Origin: Candidatus Polarisedimenticolaceae bacterium
GTDB lineage: Bacteria; Acidobacteriota; Polarisedimenticolia; Polarisedimenticolales; DASRJG01
Direction: 5' to 3'
DNA length: 48,852 nt
Assembly (NCBI GenBank): GCA_036376135.1
Contig: DASVAW010000144.1
Coordinates: 1 to 48,852 of the forward strand
Shown here: positions 41,207-48,852 of the stretch, piece by piece
How positions within the stretch are numbered: position 1 is the first letter of the stretch
How the letters are laid out: each line of letters opens with the position of its first letter
Notes under the pieces: model-generated
The model's database searches: none
The model's input: the letters and a program-made list of their open reading frames with translations, nothing else
What the model was told of the DNA's origin: nothing
Made by a program: the position numbers and the translations under genes

Positions 41207-42460
41207 CTACTCGGCCTTGCGAATCGCCACGACCGCCGACAGACCCGGCACCAGCTCCGGAGGCGGCTCGTGGAGCCGTATCCGCACACCCACGACCGGA
41301 GCGCTGCGCATCCTCGAGAACCGGGGCTGCGGAACCTGGGCGTCGGGAATCTCGAAGTCGGTCGAGAGGCCGATCTTGTCCACGACGCCCGCGAACTCGC
41401 GGCCAGGCAGGGAGTGGAAGCTCACCGTCGCCACGCTGCCGACGCGGACCTTCCCGATGTCGTCCTCGTCGACCCACGCCTCGATCCACACGTCCCGGCC
41501 GAGCCACATGGCGAGGATGGGCTGCCCGGCCTCGACCGATCCGCCGGGCTGGACGACCCGCCGGACGATCGCCCCGTCCTCCGGGGCCCGGATCGACGTC
41601 CCGTCGAGGTCCGCCTCGGCGCGCGCCAGCCTGGCGCGCGCGCGCAGCAGCTCCGCCTCGAGCACGCCGACCTTCCCTTCCTCGATCGCGATGAGATCGG
41701 CTTCCAACCGCACCGTCCGCCCCGCGGATTTCGCGGCGTCGCTGTTGGCACGGGCTTCGTCCAGCCGCGCCTCCGCGGTCAGTCGACGGGTCTCCGCGTT
41801 GCGCACGTCCTCACCGGACACCACGCCGTCCCGCTCGTACAGGGTCTGCCGGTTGGTGTGGTCGCGGCGGGCTTCCTCCGCGCGGATGCGTGCCTCCTCG
41901 GCCTGGGCCTGCGCCGCCGCGACCTTGGCCGCCGCCTCCTCCGCGGCCTGTCCGACGCGGCGCCGCTGGTGCAGGACGTTCAGCTGCTCCATGTCGATCG
42001 TCCGCTGCAGGGCCTCGACCTCGGCACGGGCCTCCTGCACCTCCGCGACGAGGTGCCGATCCTCCAGCCGCACGATCACCTGGCCGGCCCGAACCCGGTC
42101 GCCGACGTCCACCTCGACCGACTTGACGAGACCGGTCAGGCGCGTCCCGATCTCGGCGACGTGACCGCGGACGGAGGCGTTCTTCGACGTCACGTGGTTG
42201 GACTGATACCGCACCCAGAAGAAGAGCGGAGCCGCGAGGCCGAGGACCAGGAGCGGGACCAGCGCCCAGCGGGCGCGTTGCCAGATCCGTCGCAGCCCCT
42301 CGGCCGGCACGGGCGGCGCGCCGAGCAACCCGTGAATCGGATCGACCTCCGCTTCGGCCGGGGCGGCGGGGGGTGCCCCGGGCGCGGCCTCCTCCGGTCG
42401 AGTCCACTCCGTCGGCGCGGCGCCTCGGTCGCGGCGGCGCAGCTTGCCGGGATCTCCCAT
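41207..42460 (-). CDS. HlyD/EmrA-type membrane fusion protein
   Basis: 417 residues. A long cytoplasmic Pro/Ala-rich tail (1-60) and one transmembrane helix (about 65-83) lead to a lipoyl half-motif (LTGLVKSVEVDVGDRVRAGQ) and a long alpha-hairpin coiled coil (VAEVQEARAEVEALQRTID to LLRARARLARAEADLDG). The second lipoyl half is SIRAPEDGAIVRRVVQPGGS, followed by the barrel domain. Such proteins bridge inner and outer membrane in export systems; no ABC or MFS pump is encoded in the operon. The only polytopic partner here is the 7TM-ATP-grasp protein. The ATG shares a base with the upstream TGA (TGATG), so translation is coupled. Confidence 0.88.
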   Translation of the reverse strand: MGDPGKLRRRDRGAAPTEWTRPEEAAPGAPPAAPAEAEVDPIHGLLGAPPVPAEGLRRIWQRARWALVPLLVLGLAAPLFFWVRYQSNHVTSKNASVRGHVAEIGTRLTGLVKSVEVDVGDRVRAGQVIVRLEDRHLVAEVQEARAEVEALQRTIDMEQLNVLHQRRRVGQAAEEAAAKVAAAQAQAEEARIRAEEARRDHTNRQTLYERDGVVSGEDVRNAETRRLTAEARLDEARANSDAAKSAGRTVRLEADLIAIEEGKVGVLEAELLRARARLARAEADLDGTSIRAPEDGAIVRRVVQPGGSVEAGQPILAMWLGRDVWIEAWVDEDDIGKVRVGSVATVSFHSLPGREFAGVVDKIGLSTDFEIPDAQVPQPRFSRMRSAPVVGVRIRLHEPPPELVPGLSAVVAIRKAE

Positions 42461-43335
42461 CAGACGCTCGACTCGGCGACGGCAGCCTCCGCCCGAAACG
42501 CTTCCAGCCTCGCCGGGGGGGCGCCGAACAAGGATCGTCCGACGCGGTCCACCAGCTCCCCGCGCGTGCAGAACGAGGTGAAGGAGTGGTCGATTCCGGG
42601 AACCTCGGTCAGCGAGACGAGCGGCTTCAGGCCGTATGCGGTGGCGGCGTCGCGCATCGCGGCGACCCAGCTTCGGGCACGCTCCACACGGTTGGTGCCC
42701 TGCTGCGCGTCCAGGCGCTCGCTGCGGCGCACGTTGCTCGAGCCCACGTCGTTGTGCCCGATGAGCACCTCCACGGGGACGCGGAGGAAACGCTCGGGGT
42801 TGAAGTTGACGCCCTCGAGCGAACGGCCCGGGCGGATGCCGTAGGGGTACTTGCGCGAGTGGTCGGGGAACGTGTACCAGCCCGCGGCCGCCACGGCGGC
42901 TCTCGCCACCCGATCCGGATGCGCCATGAGGTAGCGGTGGGCGAACTGCGCCCCGGCGGAAAAGCCGAACAGGTGGATCTGCGCGACGTCGGCGCCGCTC
43001 AACGAGCCCGCCTCCGCGAGGAACCGATGCAACAACAGGTCGACCCGATGGCCGCGATGGCGCCGGCCGAGACGCTGGTAGTCCATGTGCTGGTCCGGCG
43101 TGAAGACCGGGGCGACGAGGACGGCCCCCTGCTCCTCGCACAGAGGCGAGAACACGACCGTGTGCTCGAGGACGTTTCGGGAGATCCCGTGCACCGCGAC
43201 CAGCACCGGCGCGCCGGGAGCGGCGGAGGCCGGCACGTAGATGAGGTACTCCTGGGTCGGGTCGCTCCGCAGGGCGCGCAGGAGGATCCGGCCTCGGGGC
43301 AGCGACCAGCGGGGGTGGGGTCGAGTGGCGGCCAT
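42460..43335 (-). CDS. Alpha/beta hydrolase (PHB-depolymerase/esterase-like), no signal peptide
   Basis: 291 residues. Nucleophile elbow FGFSAGAQ (S126), oxyanion-region HG in LVAVHGISRN near 49-50, and a likely catalytic His in PGIDHSFTSF. It is related to the hydrolase half of the lipoprotein encoded two genes downstream (SAGAQFAHR, AAGWYTFPD). There is no signal or lipobox, so it should be cytoplasmic. The pair may process the same bond on opposite sides of the membrane. One base separates its ATG from the DUF1611 stop, and its stop overlaps the HlyD-type ATG. Confidence 0.85.
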   Translation of the reverse strand: MAATRPHPRWSLPRGRILLRALRSDPTQEYLIYVPASAAPGAPVLVAVHGISRNVLEHTVVFSPLCEEQGAVLVAPVFTPDQHMDYQRLGRRHRGHRVDLLLHRFLAEAGSLSGADVAQIHLFGFSAGAQFAHRYLMAHPDRVARAAVAAAGWYTFPDHSRKYPYGIRPGRSLEGVNFNPERFLRVPVEVLIGHNDVGSSNVRRSERLDAQQGTNRVERARSWVAAMRDAATAYGLKPLVSLTEVPGIDHSFTSFCTRGELVDRVGRSLFGAPPARLEAFRAEAAVAESSV

Positions 43336-43336
43336 C

Positions 43337-44560
43337 TCAGGCGGCTCCGATCCATCCGGACGCCTTCGCCTCCAGATGCTGTTGTGCCCGGCCGAGCAGC
43401 TCGATCGCCACTTCCGGGGACGCCAAGCCCTCGCGATCGTGGATGGGGAGCCCCGTGGCCTCCCTGGCCTCGGCGATCTGCAGGGGCGCCGCCGTGAGCA
43501 CGCCGCTGAGAGCCAGCAGGGGGGTCGGCCGCTCCCGGAGCCATTGGACCCCCGCGAGCGCACCCATGGAATCCTGCGCCGCGAGCACGATCCCGCCGAC
43601 GAGGCGGGAGAAACCCGGGCTCTCGAGAAGCGCGGCCGTCTCCCGCTGCAGCACGCCGTCGGCGATCTCGAGGACGACGGCGTCCACGCCGTGGGACGCG
43701 ACGTGGCTCACGAGCGACACCAGGGCGCCCTCGATCTCCTCCGCGCCGACCCGGTACGTCGAAGCGAGGCCGACGTCCGTGAAGTCGAGCACGGGGTCGG
43801 CGCCCGCGTCCTTGAGCCAGAAGTAGTCTCCGCCCGCGCCCGTTCCCGTCACCTTGGCGTATCCGACGCGCAGGCCGGCCGCGATCAGCCCGCGAACGAG
43901 ATAGACCGCGGACTGGGTCTTTCCCGAGTCCATCGACGTACCGACCACGGCGACGGGGGTGGGCCTGTACTCCGTGGGCGGTTCGACCGCCGGGAGGGCG
44001 TAATCGCGGAGGTTCATGCGTCGGCCGGAAGGGTCGCTCAGCAGGCCGATCGGGGTGATCTGCGTGGGCGCCTTCATGCTCGCGTGCCACGAAACCACGC
44101 GCGAGGCCATGCCCCCACCCGCGACGAGCTGGCAGGGCCCCAGTGTCTCCGGGACGAGCGCTTCGTACTGGTTCGACGCGTATCGGTTGCCGTAGGCCAC
44201 CACGATCTCGTTCCCGACGAACAGGTGGCGCCGCCTTCCATTCACCATGTGCAGGTCGCCGTGCTGGCCGATGGCGTCCACCCGCGCCAGGAGGAGGTCC
44301 CCCGCCTCGGGTCGGCCCTTGGGCGCCAGAATCCCCGTCGCCGCCCCTTGCGGGACGCGCCGCGTGGTGAACGCCCATGAGGCCAGACGCAGACGGATCC
44401 GATCCCGACGCTTCTGATCCATCGCGCCCTGAAGCTCCGGGCGCGCGGCACGCATGTCGAGGTAGGGCGTAGGGGGCGGCGGGGACGACGACGTTGCGCT
44501 CGCCTCGGACGGCGAAGGGTCGGGTACCTCCCCGAGTCGGCGCGACGAATCCTGGTCCAT
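43337..44560 (-). CDS. DUF1611-family P-loop protein
   Basis: 407 residues. The first ~45 residues are Pro/Ser-rich and variable. A beta-rich N-domain follows (GDLLLARVDAIGQHGDLHM, LFVGNEIVVAYGNRYA). The C-domain is a P-loop NTPase with Walker A VGTSMDSGKTQSA (G207-T215) and a Walker-B-like VVLEIADGVLQ. This is the DUF1611 architecture; some members (DgcN-type) are reported in D-glutamate metabolism as N-acetyltransferases, and others neighbour dipeptide epimerases. A role in preparing an amino-acid or dipeptide substrate for the downstream ligase-like proteins is possible. It is the first gene of the operon. ATG 44560 is preferred over a TTG one codon upstream. Confidence 0.8.
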   Translation of the reverse strand: MDQDSSRRLGEVPDPSPSEASATSSSPPPPTPYLDMRAARPELQGAMDQKRRDRIRLRLASWAFTTRRVPQGAATGILAPKGRPEAGDLLLARVDAIGQHGDLHMVNGRRRHLFVGNEIVVAYGNRYASNQYEALVPETLGPCQLVAGGGMASRVVSWHASMKAPTQITPIGLLSDPSGRRMNLRDYALPAVEPPTEYRPTPVAVVGTSMDSGKTQSAVYLVRGLIAAGLRVGYAKVTGTGAGGDYFWLKDAGADPVLDFTDVGLASTYRVGAEEIEGALVSLVSHVASHGVDAVVLEIADGVLQRETAALLESPGFSRLVGGIVLAAQDSMGALAGVQWLRERPTPLLALSGVLTAAPLQIAEAREATGLPIHDREGLASPEVAIELLGRAQQHLEAKASGWIGAA

Positions 44561-44858
44561 CAACGTACCTGTCTCGACGGGGCGGCCCCCCGGCGTCGGA
44601 AGAGACTTCTTCGGTATGGCTTCTCGACCCCAATCCGGTACGCCCGCCGGACCGCTCCGGCAAGCGATCTCGACGCCGACGGGCGCAAAACAACGTCACG
44701 ATAGCGCGATCGGATCCCTTCCGCGAGACGAGTCTCGAAATGGACGTCATTGAGAAGGAGAGCAGTGCCGAGAATCACGCCTTGTTAAACTTCCGGGAGT
44801 TGGGCGCGTGGTAGGCTGCGGTCTTCCTCGACGTAACCGGCAATCCGGCACCAGACGC
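44561..44858. other. 298 bp divergent regulatory region
   Basis: This gap separates the six-gene operon from the ATP-grasp gene and has visibly more A/T than its surroundings around 44690-44800. It holds a CGAGAC-GA-GTCTCG inverted repeat at 44724-44737 and a -10-like TAGGCT at 44812-44817 for the plus-strand gene. A 24-codon frame from 44738 has no ribosome-binding site and is not called. Confidence 0.45.
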
Positions 44859-46004
44859 ATGAATCTCATCGGGTTCCATTACAACCGTTCGCTCCTGGAC
44901 CGGCGCTGGCGGCTCAGTCCGTCGGTGGTCAATCGGGTCGCCCTGATCGACGCGGCGCTCAGGGAGGCCGGGCTGCGACTGTTCGTCTACGGCCCGCAGC
45001 ACGTCCGCGCCGGGACCGACCACGTGGAGGGATGGCTGTTCGAGGACGGCAACTACCTTCCGACGACGGCGGCGATTCCGGTCGTGAACGGCAACTGGAC
45101 GCACCGCACGCGCCGGCTGCTCGAACAGGGGATGGGTTACCAGGAGTTCGGACGGTGGGCCGAAGCGCGGGGGATCCGCATCTACGTCCCCCACGCCTTC
45201 TCGGAGCTGCTGGGAAACAAACACGAGACGTACAAGCTGGTGCGAGGGTTCCACGAGTCCCTGCACCCCCATTGCGAGCTGTACACCCGATCCGAGCGGC
45301 AGCTCGAGTATTTCGTCGAGACCGGGCGCCTCACCTTTCTCAAACCCTGCTCCGGCAGCAAAGGCAACCGGATCATCACCGTTCGTCGGGACACGACCGG
45401 GCTGTCCGTGACCCACTACGAGGCGGGAGCGCGGCGCCGCCACGCGGTGGCGTCGGTACGGGCGGCGGCGGAGTTCGTGCGCGGGCTGGTCGAGGGGAAG
45501 AGGCAATACGTGATCCAGCACGGGGTCGAGACCCTGCGCCACGACGGGTCGACCTTCGACATCCGGGTCACGATGCTGCACGACGGCGACACCTGGAACT
45601 GGCTGCACGAGGTAAGGCGGTCGCCGGAAGGCAGCGACGTCTCGAACGTGAGCCAGGGGGGGAAGACGGTCGTCACGGAGGAGCTGCTCTTCGACCTGCT
45701 GGGCCCCGAGGGTGCGCAGGAGATGCTCTACGAGCTACGGAACGAGTCCTTCGGGCTCGCCGCGTACCTGGAGCGTCTCCATCCCGGCGACATCCTCGAG
45801 GTGGCCTTCGATTTCGCGATCGACCGAGAGGGTCGGTTGAGGCTTCTCGAGATCAACACCAAGCCCGGGCTCGCCGGGATCGGCGCGGACGTCCGCATCT
45901 TCGAGAGGCGGCCCGAGCAGGAGCCGTTGTTCGAGCGCTGGGTGTATCCGCACGCGCGGCACCTCGCCCGCTTCCTCATCCGCAAACATCAGCGCCTGCG
46001 CTGA
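44859..46004 (+). CDS. YheC/YheD-type ATP-grasp protein
   Basis: 381 residues with an intact-looking ATP-grasp core. The ATP-binding Lys is in LTFLKPCSGSKGNRI (K162), the substrate/ATP region is FDIRVTML, and the metal ligands are in RLRLLEINTKPGLAG (E331, N333). An N-terminal domain (FHYNRSLLDRRWRLSPS, EDGNYLPTTAAIPVVNGNW) resembles the YheC/D family, some members of which are spore-coat-associated in Bacillus. ATP-grasp ligases join a carboxylate to an amine or thiol. In contrast to the operon member, its catalytic residues look normal, so it is the best candidate for real ligase activity here. It overlaps the convergent DUF2156 gene by 16 bp. Confidence 0.83.
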   Translation: MNLIGFHYNRSLLDRRWRLSPSVVNRVALIDAALREAGLRLFVYGPQHVRAGTDHVEGWLFEDGNYLPTTAAIPVVNGNWTHRTRRLLEQGMGYQEFGRWAEARGIRIYVPHAFSELLGNKHETYKLVRGFHESLHPHCELYTRSERQLEYFVETGRLTFLKPCSGSKGNRIITVRRDTTGLSVTHYEAGARRRHAVASVRAAAEFVRGLVEGKRQYVIQHGVETLRHDGSTFDIRVTMLHDGDTWNWLHEVRRSPEGSDVSNVSQGGKTVVTEELLFDLLGPEGAQEMLYELRNESFGLAAYLERLHPGDILEVAFDFAIDREGRLRLLEINTKPGLAGIGADVRIFERRPEQEPLFERWVYPHARHLARFLIRKHQRLR

Positions 46005-46918
46005 ATGCCCCGGTACTCCGCGTGCATGCGTGCGGGGCGCAGGCTGTCCTTGAGCTGCCGGAGCCCCGGACGGCCCGCGTCCGAACCGTCGTTGACGAGA
46101 TCGAAGTCGCGCAGTCGCAGGAGAAAGCTGCGGCGCTGGAAGTAGGCGAGCCCCGGTACGTCCTCGTCGGACTTGGCCTCGAAGAAACACCCGACCCCGG
46201 GGCGGATCTCGCCGCCGAACGCGAATCCCGCGAGGCGACCGTCCACGAGGATCACCTCGCCTCTCATGTCGGGCTCCCGGAGCCTTCCCGCCAACTCGAG
46301 GGCACGCCGGGCCGTGCCCGCGCCCCCCTCGGTTCCGTGCGCGGCGCGGTGCCGGTCCCTCCAGCGCCGGAGGAGGGCGCGGCAGTCCTCGGCGTGTTCC
46401 TCCGAGTAGGGCAGGACCTCGACGCGGGAGAGCCCCTCGACCCGCGCAACCTGGCGCCGAAGCGTCCGGAGGTTGTTCCCGCTCAGGTTCAGGTAGGTCT
46501 CCGGTCGATACAGGTACTGCATCCGGCGCGGCTCGAGACGCAGGCGATCGTGTTCCGACAGCGTCCCCGCGTCCTTCTCGTCGATGCGGACGATGCGCGC
46601 GGAGCGGTCGCCGTTGAACGCGTTCGCGCGCTCGAGGCAGCGCGCCAGGACGGGGAGGCTCGGAGGCAGCGGGGGAAGGTAGAGGTCCAGGCGGGCTCGT
46701 GCGTCGCGGACTCTCCAACGGAAAAGGCACAGGGAGTCGCCGTCCTCGGCCACGAGCACGGCGCTGCTCCCGGGGCGATGCTGCGCGAGCAGGTGGGGCC
46801 AGTAATAACCGAAGCCGGTCTGTTCTCCGGCCCGGACGGCGGCCTTGTAACGGTCGCGGTCCCCGTCGTCGAGGACCTTCAACCCCGCGAGAGTGCCCGA
46901 TAAGTCGAGAAACGCCAT
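45989..46918 (-). CDS. DUF2156 (phosphatidylglycerol-lysyltransferase C-terminal-like) protein
   Basis: 309 residues of the GNAT-like fold. Signatures: CLFRWRVRDARARLDLYLPP in the first half, QYLYRPETYLNLSGNNLRTL, and the C-terminal NDGSDAGRPGLRQLKDSLRP, which matches the family's N-x-x-x-D-x-G-x-x-GLR-x-x-K pattern. Characterised relatives transfer aminoacyl groups from tRNA to lipid or peptide. It is a stand-alone paralogue of the C-terminal half of the kinase fusion at 20285-21748. With the convergent ATP-grasp gene it gives this locus two possible amide-bond-forming enzymes. It lies 50 bp from the beta-propeller gene, which is transcribed first. Confidence 0.8.
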   Translation of the reverse strand: MAFLDLSGTLAGLKVLDDGDRDRYKAAVRAGEQTGFGYYWPHLLAQHRPGSSAVLVAEDGDSLCLFRWRVRDARARLDLYLPPLPPSLPVLARCLERANAFNGDRSARIVRIDEKDAGTLSEHDRLRLEPRRMQYLYRPETYLNLSGNNLRTLRRQVARVEGLSRVEVLPYSEEHAEDCRALLRRWRDRHRAAHGTEGGAGTARRALELAGRLREPDMRGEVILVDGRLAGFAFGGEIRPGVGCFFEAKSDEDVPGLAYFQRRSFLLRLRDFDLVNDGSDAGRPGLRQLKDSLRPARMHAEYRGIQRRR

Positions 46919-46968
46919 GGCGTGGGGGATTCTAGCCAACCGCTCTCGGATGCTCCCCGCCGCCGCGC

Positions 46969-48852
46969 TCAGAAGGCATATCCCAGGATCTCGCGATCGC
47001 CGGGGCGGTAATACACGCGGCGGGCGACGTCGTCGACCTCGTAGCTCGGGACCTTGTCCTTGCCGATGGGGATCGTGCCCCGGACGGCGCCGTTCGACTT
47101 GTCGACCTGGGCGATCCCGAAGCCGTTCTCGAGCGGGACCATCATGAACTGGAAGTCCCGGGCCTGGGCGGATGCCTGGAATCGACGTCGCGCGAGCGTC
47201 GCATACGACGCCGACGCGCCCGCCGCCGCATCGGCGATCTCCGCGTAACCCCGGGACAACTCGTCGGCGAGCTCGCGCTCCAACGTCCCGTCGTCCCGGG
47301 TCGCCGCGTATTGGCTCAGCGCGGCGCTTCCCGCGCCCGCCTGCGCGGAGGCCATCCCCATGCGGACCGACTGGGCGATGTACAGCGCGCGGACCCACGC
47401 GGGGTCGCGCGGAGCGGGGTAGTGACTGCGGAACAGGACTTTCCCGTCCAGGTCGAAGCCGACCACGGACTGCGCCCCGATCAGGGTGACCCGGTCCGCG
47501 ACGACCTCGAGCGCCCGCGGGACGTCCCCTCCCTCGAGCGCGACCGATCCCTCCCCGAGCCGCGTGAGCTTCGCCTGCGGCTTGTCGAGCCGCCACAACG
47601 CGCCGTCGTCGCGGGAGAAGACGTAGAGCGACGCTCCCGCGTCGGCCGTGACGAGAGAGTCGGAAACGACGGCGGCGCCGGGGAGCGGCGTGCCGGTGCG
47701 CGGATCGAAGACGTTCACCTCGTGGGTGGTCACGACCAGGACCCCACGCGCGAGCACCTCGGACCGCAGCAGGCGCCCCTTCACCTTCAGCGCCCTTTGG
47801 AACCGGAACGTGCCGGAGGCCACGTCGAGCACGTTCAGCGCGTACACCGTCCCCTTGTTGCTCCAGATGCCGTCCTTCCCCATCGTGACGACGAGGCCGG
47901 CGTCGGTCGCGAGGTGATCGACGATGCCGCCGTCCGACTCGATCCCCTTGCCGTTTTTCCCCCAGGCGGACCGTCCCGTGTCGTACTCGACCAGCCGGAT
48001 CCCGCCATCCATTCCGCCGCCCGAGCTGAGGAGCGCTCCGTCGTCGAGCAGGACGGGGGGGTTGAGCGGACCCTTGACCTTGATCGACTTGGGCCAGACC
48101 GGCGAGCCGTCCTCCAGCCGGTAGGCCGCGTAGGAGGTCTGGACGGGAGGTGCGCCGTTCGTGCTCATGCCCTGCCCCGAGATCTCGGTCCCCACGAGAA
48201 GCAACCCGGGGCGCGTCGCCGGAACGAAGAGGCTCGCGACCCCCGAGCCGTCCCGGTTCGGGATGCGCCAGAGGAACTTGCCGGTCCGGGTGGAGAGCTT
48301 CCAGATCTCCGATCCGGAGGCGAGCACCACGGCGTCGCCGCCGACCTCCATCGGGCGGGACGGCACCGCGGACGGCAGCGAGGACTGGGCGAACTGGGCG
48401 AGCAGCCCGGCCAGCTTCTTCATGCCGGGGGAGGCTCCGCCGCCGACGACCTCGTCGTTCGACCACCGCACCTTGCCCGTGGCCATCTCGGTCAGGAACA
48501 ACTTCAGCGTCGGGTCGTCCTTCTCCTGGCCCAGGATCAGCAGGCCTCCCGTGTCGAAGAGGACCGCGCGCTGGATCGTGTTGGCGATCCCCGCGGCGCG
48601 GGAGTCGAAGACGACGTGGCCGTCCACCGCGTCGAGGACGAGGGAGCGCTCGCGCGCGCGGCCGCAGGCCACGAGGAACAGCGTCGTGCCGTGGAGCACC
48701 TCGAACGATTCCTCGGAGGGGACCTCCAGATCGCCCCGGGTCCACGCGATCGCGCCGCTCGAGGGATCGACGCCGTGAAGGCCGCCGTCCGTGGCGACCA
48801 CGAGCGGTCCCATCGGATGCACCCGCTGCCAGCGGACCGCCTGCTCGAAGCG
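46969..48852 (-). CDS. PQQ-type beta-propeller protein (5' partial)
   Basis: The frame is open through the window edge, so the start is missing; 627 residues are visible. Repeats alternate a hydrophobic strand with D-x-x-x-G-x-x-x-W: GVDPSSGAIAWTR, LDAVDGHVVFDSR, TEMATGKVRWSN, LSTRTGKFLWRI, YRLEDGSPVWPKS, FDPRTGTPLPGA. This is a PQQ-like (WD40-related) propeller, here probably a binding or sensing module and not a dehydrogenase. A helical stretch near the end (LSRGYAEIADAAAGASASYA) resembles a coiled linker. The upstream part could carry a kinase, a signal peptide or a membrane helix. It precedes the DUF2156 gene by 50 bp and may be co-transcribed with it. Confidence 0.75.
   Translation of the reverse strand, partial: RFEQAVRWQRVHPMGPLVVATDGGLHGVDPSSGAIAWTRGDLEVPSEESFEVLHGTTLFLVACGRARERSLVLDAVDGHVVFDSRAAGIANTIQRAVLFDTGGLLILGQEKDDPTLKLFLTEMATGKVRWSNDEVVGGGASPGMKKLAGLLAQFAQSSLPSAVPSRPMEVGGDAVVLASGSEIWKLSTRTGKFLWRIPNRDGSGVASLFVPATRPGLLLVGTEISGQGMSTNGAPPVQTSYAAYRLEDGSPVWPKSIKVKGPLNPPVLLDDGALLSSGGGMDGGIRLVEYDTGRSAWGKNGKGIESDGGIVDHLATDAGLVVTMGKDGIWSNKGTVYALNVLDVASGTFRFQRALKVKGRLLRSEVLARGVLVVTTHEVNVFDPRTGTPLPGAAVVSDSLVTADAGASLYVFSRDDGALWRLDKPQAKLTRLGEGSVALEGGDVPRALEVVADRVTLIGAQSVVGFDLDGKVLFRSHYPAPRDPAWVRALYIAQSVRMGMASAQAGAGSAALSQYAATRDDGTLERELADELSRGYAEIADAAAGASASYATLARRRFQASAQARDFQFMMVPLENGFGIAQVDKSNGAVRGTIPIGKDKVPSYEVDDVARRVYYRPGDREILGYAF

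Noticed and set aside
39284-42844. 1186-codon plus-strand open frame across the 7TM-ATP-grasp and HlyD-type genes
   Set aside because: It shadows two genes with recognisable domains and tight start/stop coupling. The translation is Arg/Asp/Pro-rich without motifs.
44738-44812. 24-codon open frame in the divergent regulatory region
   Set aside because: No ribosome-binding site or recognisable signal, and it overlaps the probable promoter of the ATP-grasp gene.
1-48852. CRISPR array, transposase, integrase or phage genes
   Set aside because: No regularly spaced repeats and no protein with DDE, tyrosine or serine recombinase motifs were seen on either strand.

Overview
The window is a roughly 49 kb piece of a very GC-rich (about 70% by eye), densely coded bacterial chromosome. 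The mix suggests an Acidobacteriota-like Gram-negative soil or sediment organism: a serine/threonine-kinase-type membrane tail, several large exported multidomain proteins with MopE-like and DxxxCTxDxC cysteine repeats, an outer-membrane barrel, a full beta-oxidation set, and many GTG/TTG starts. This is an inference from gene content; a Myxococcota or Eisenbacteria-like lineage is possible. There is no intact rRNA or tRNA gene, no CRISPR array and no recognisable transposase.

Layout. 1-1176: membrane tail of a kinase-like protein, cut by the window edge. 1177-3398: an RlpA-like lipoprotein and an ArsR/AHSA1 pair, bracketed by two diverged ~130-160 bp direct repeats that each end in a tmRNA/tRNA-3'-end-like sequence. 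3399-8712: a beta-oxidation operon (thiolase, enoyl-CoA hydratase/3-hydroxyacyl-CoA dehydrogenase, acyl-CoA dehydrogenase) with a divergent short family III CoA transferase. 8990-23790: mostly exported proteins (small PPGLAK protein, outer-membrane barrel, BNR beta-propeller, three-repeat membrane-anchored protein, LamG/Cys-rich protein, PKD protein, MopE/TSP3 protein) plus an unusual kinase-like/DUF2156 fusion and a 72-residue Cys-rich peptide. 23898-27487: membrane sulfatase-like protein coupled to a polytopic membrane protein. 27615-31943: MacA/split-MacB type exporter. 31993-36411: AidB-like acyl-CoA dehydrogenase, a small exported protein, and a serine beta-lactamase-fold hydrolase.

36430-44560 is the most unusual part: six minus-strand genes joined by overlapping stop/start codons or gaps of 1-6 bp. 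In transcription order they are a DUF1611 P-loop protein, an alpha/beta hydrolase, an HlyD-type membrane fusion protein, a 7TM domain fused to a D-Ala-D-Ala-ligase-like ATP-grasp domain, a lipoprotein alpha/beta hydrolase with a lamin-tail domain, and a cyanophycin-synthetase-like protein that has lost its ATP-grasp domain and has a broken Mur-ligase P-loop. Across a 298 bp divergent gap lie an intact YheC/D-type ATP-grasp protein and a convergent DUF2156 (aminoacyl-transferase-fold) protein. Together these look like an undescribed envelope-located system for making, modifying, sensing or exporting an amide-linked compound. That reading is inference; the gene order and residue changes are seen directly. 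The window ends inside a PQQ-type beta-propeller gene.

A second theme is a ~100-residue module (ending in a YYLV-like strand, a small-residue-rich loop and a terminal Cys-Pro or Cys) shared by four otherwise different exported proteins. It may be a new adhesion, anchoring or sorting domain.
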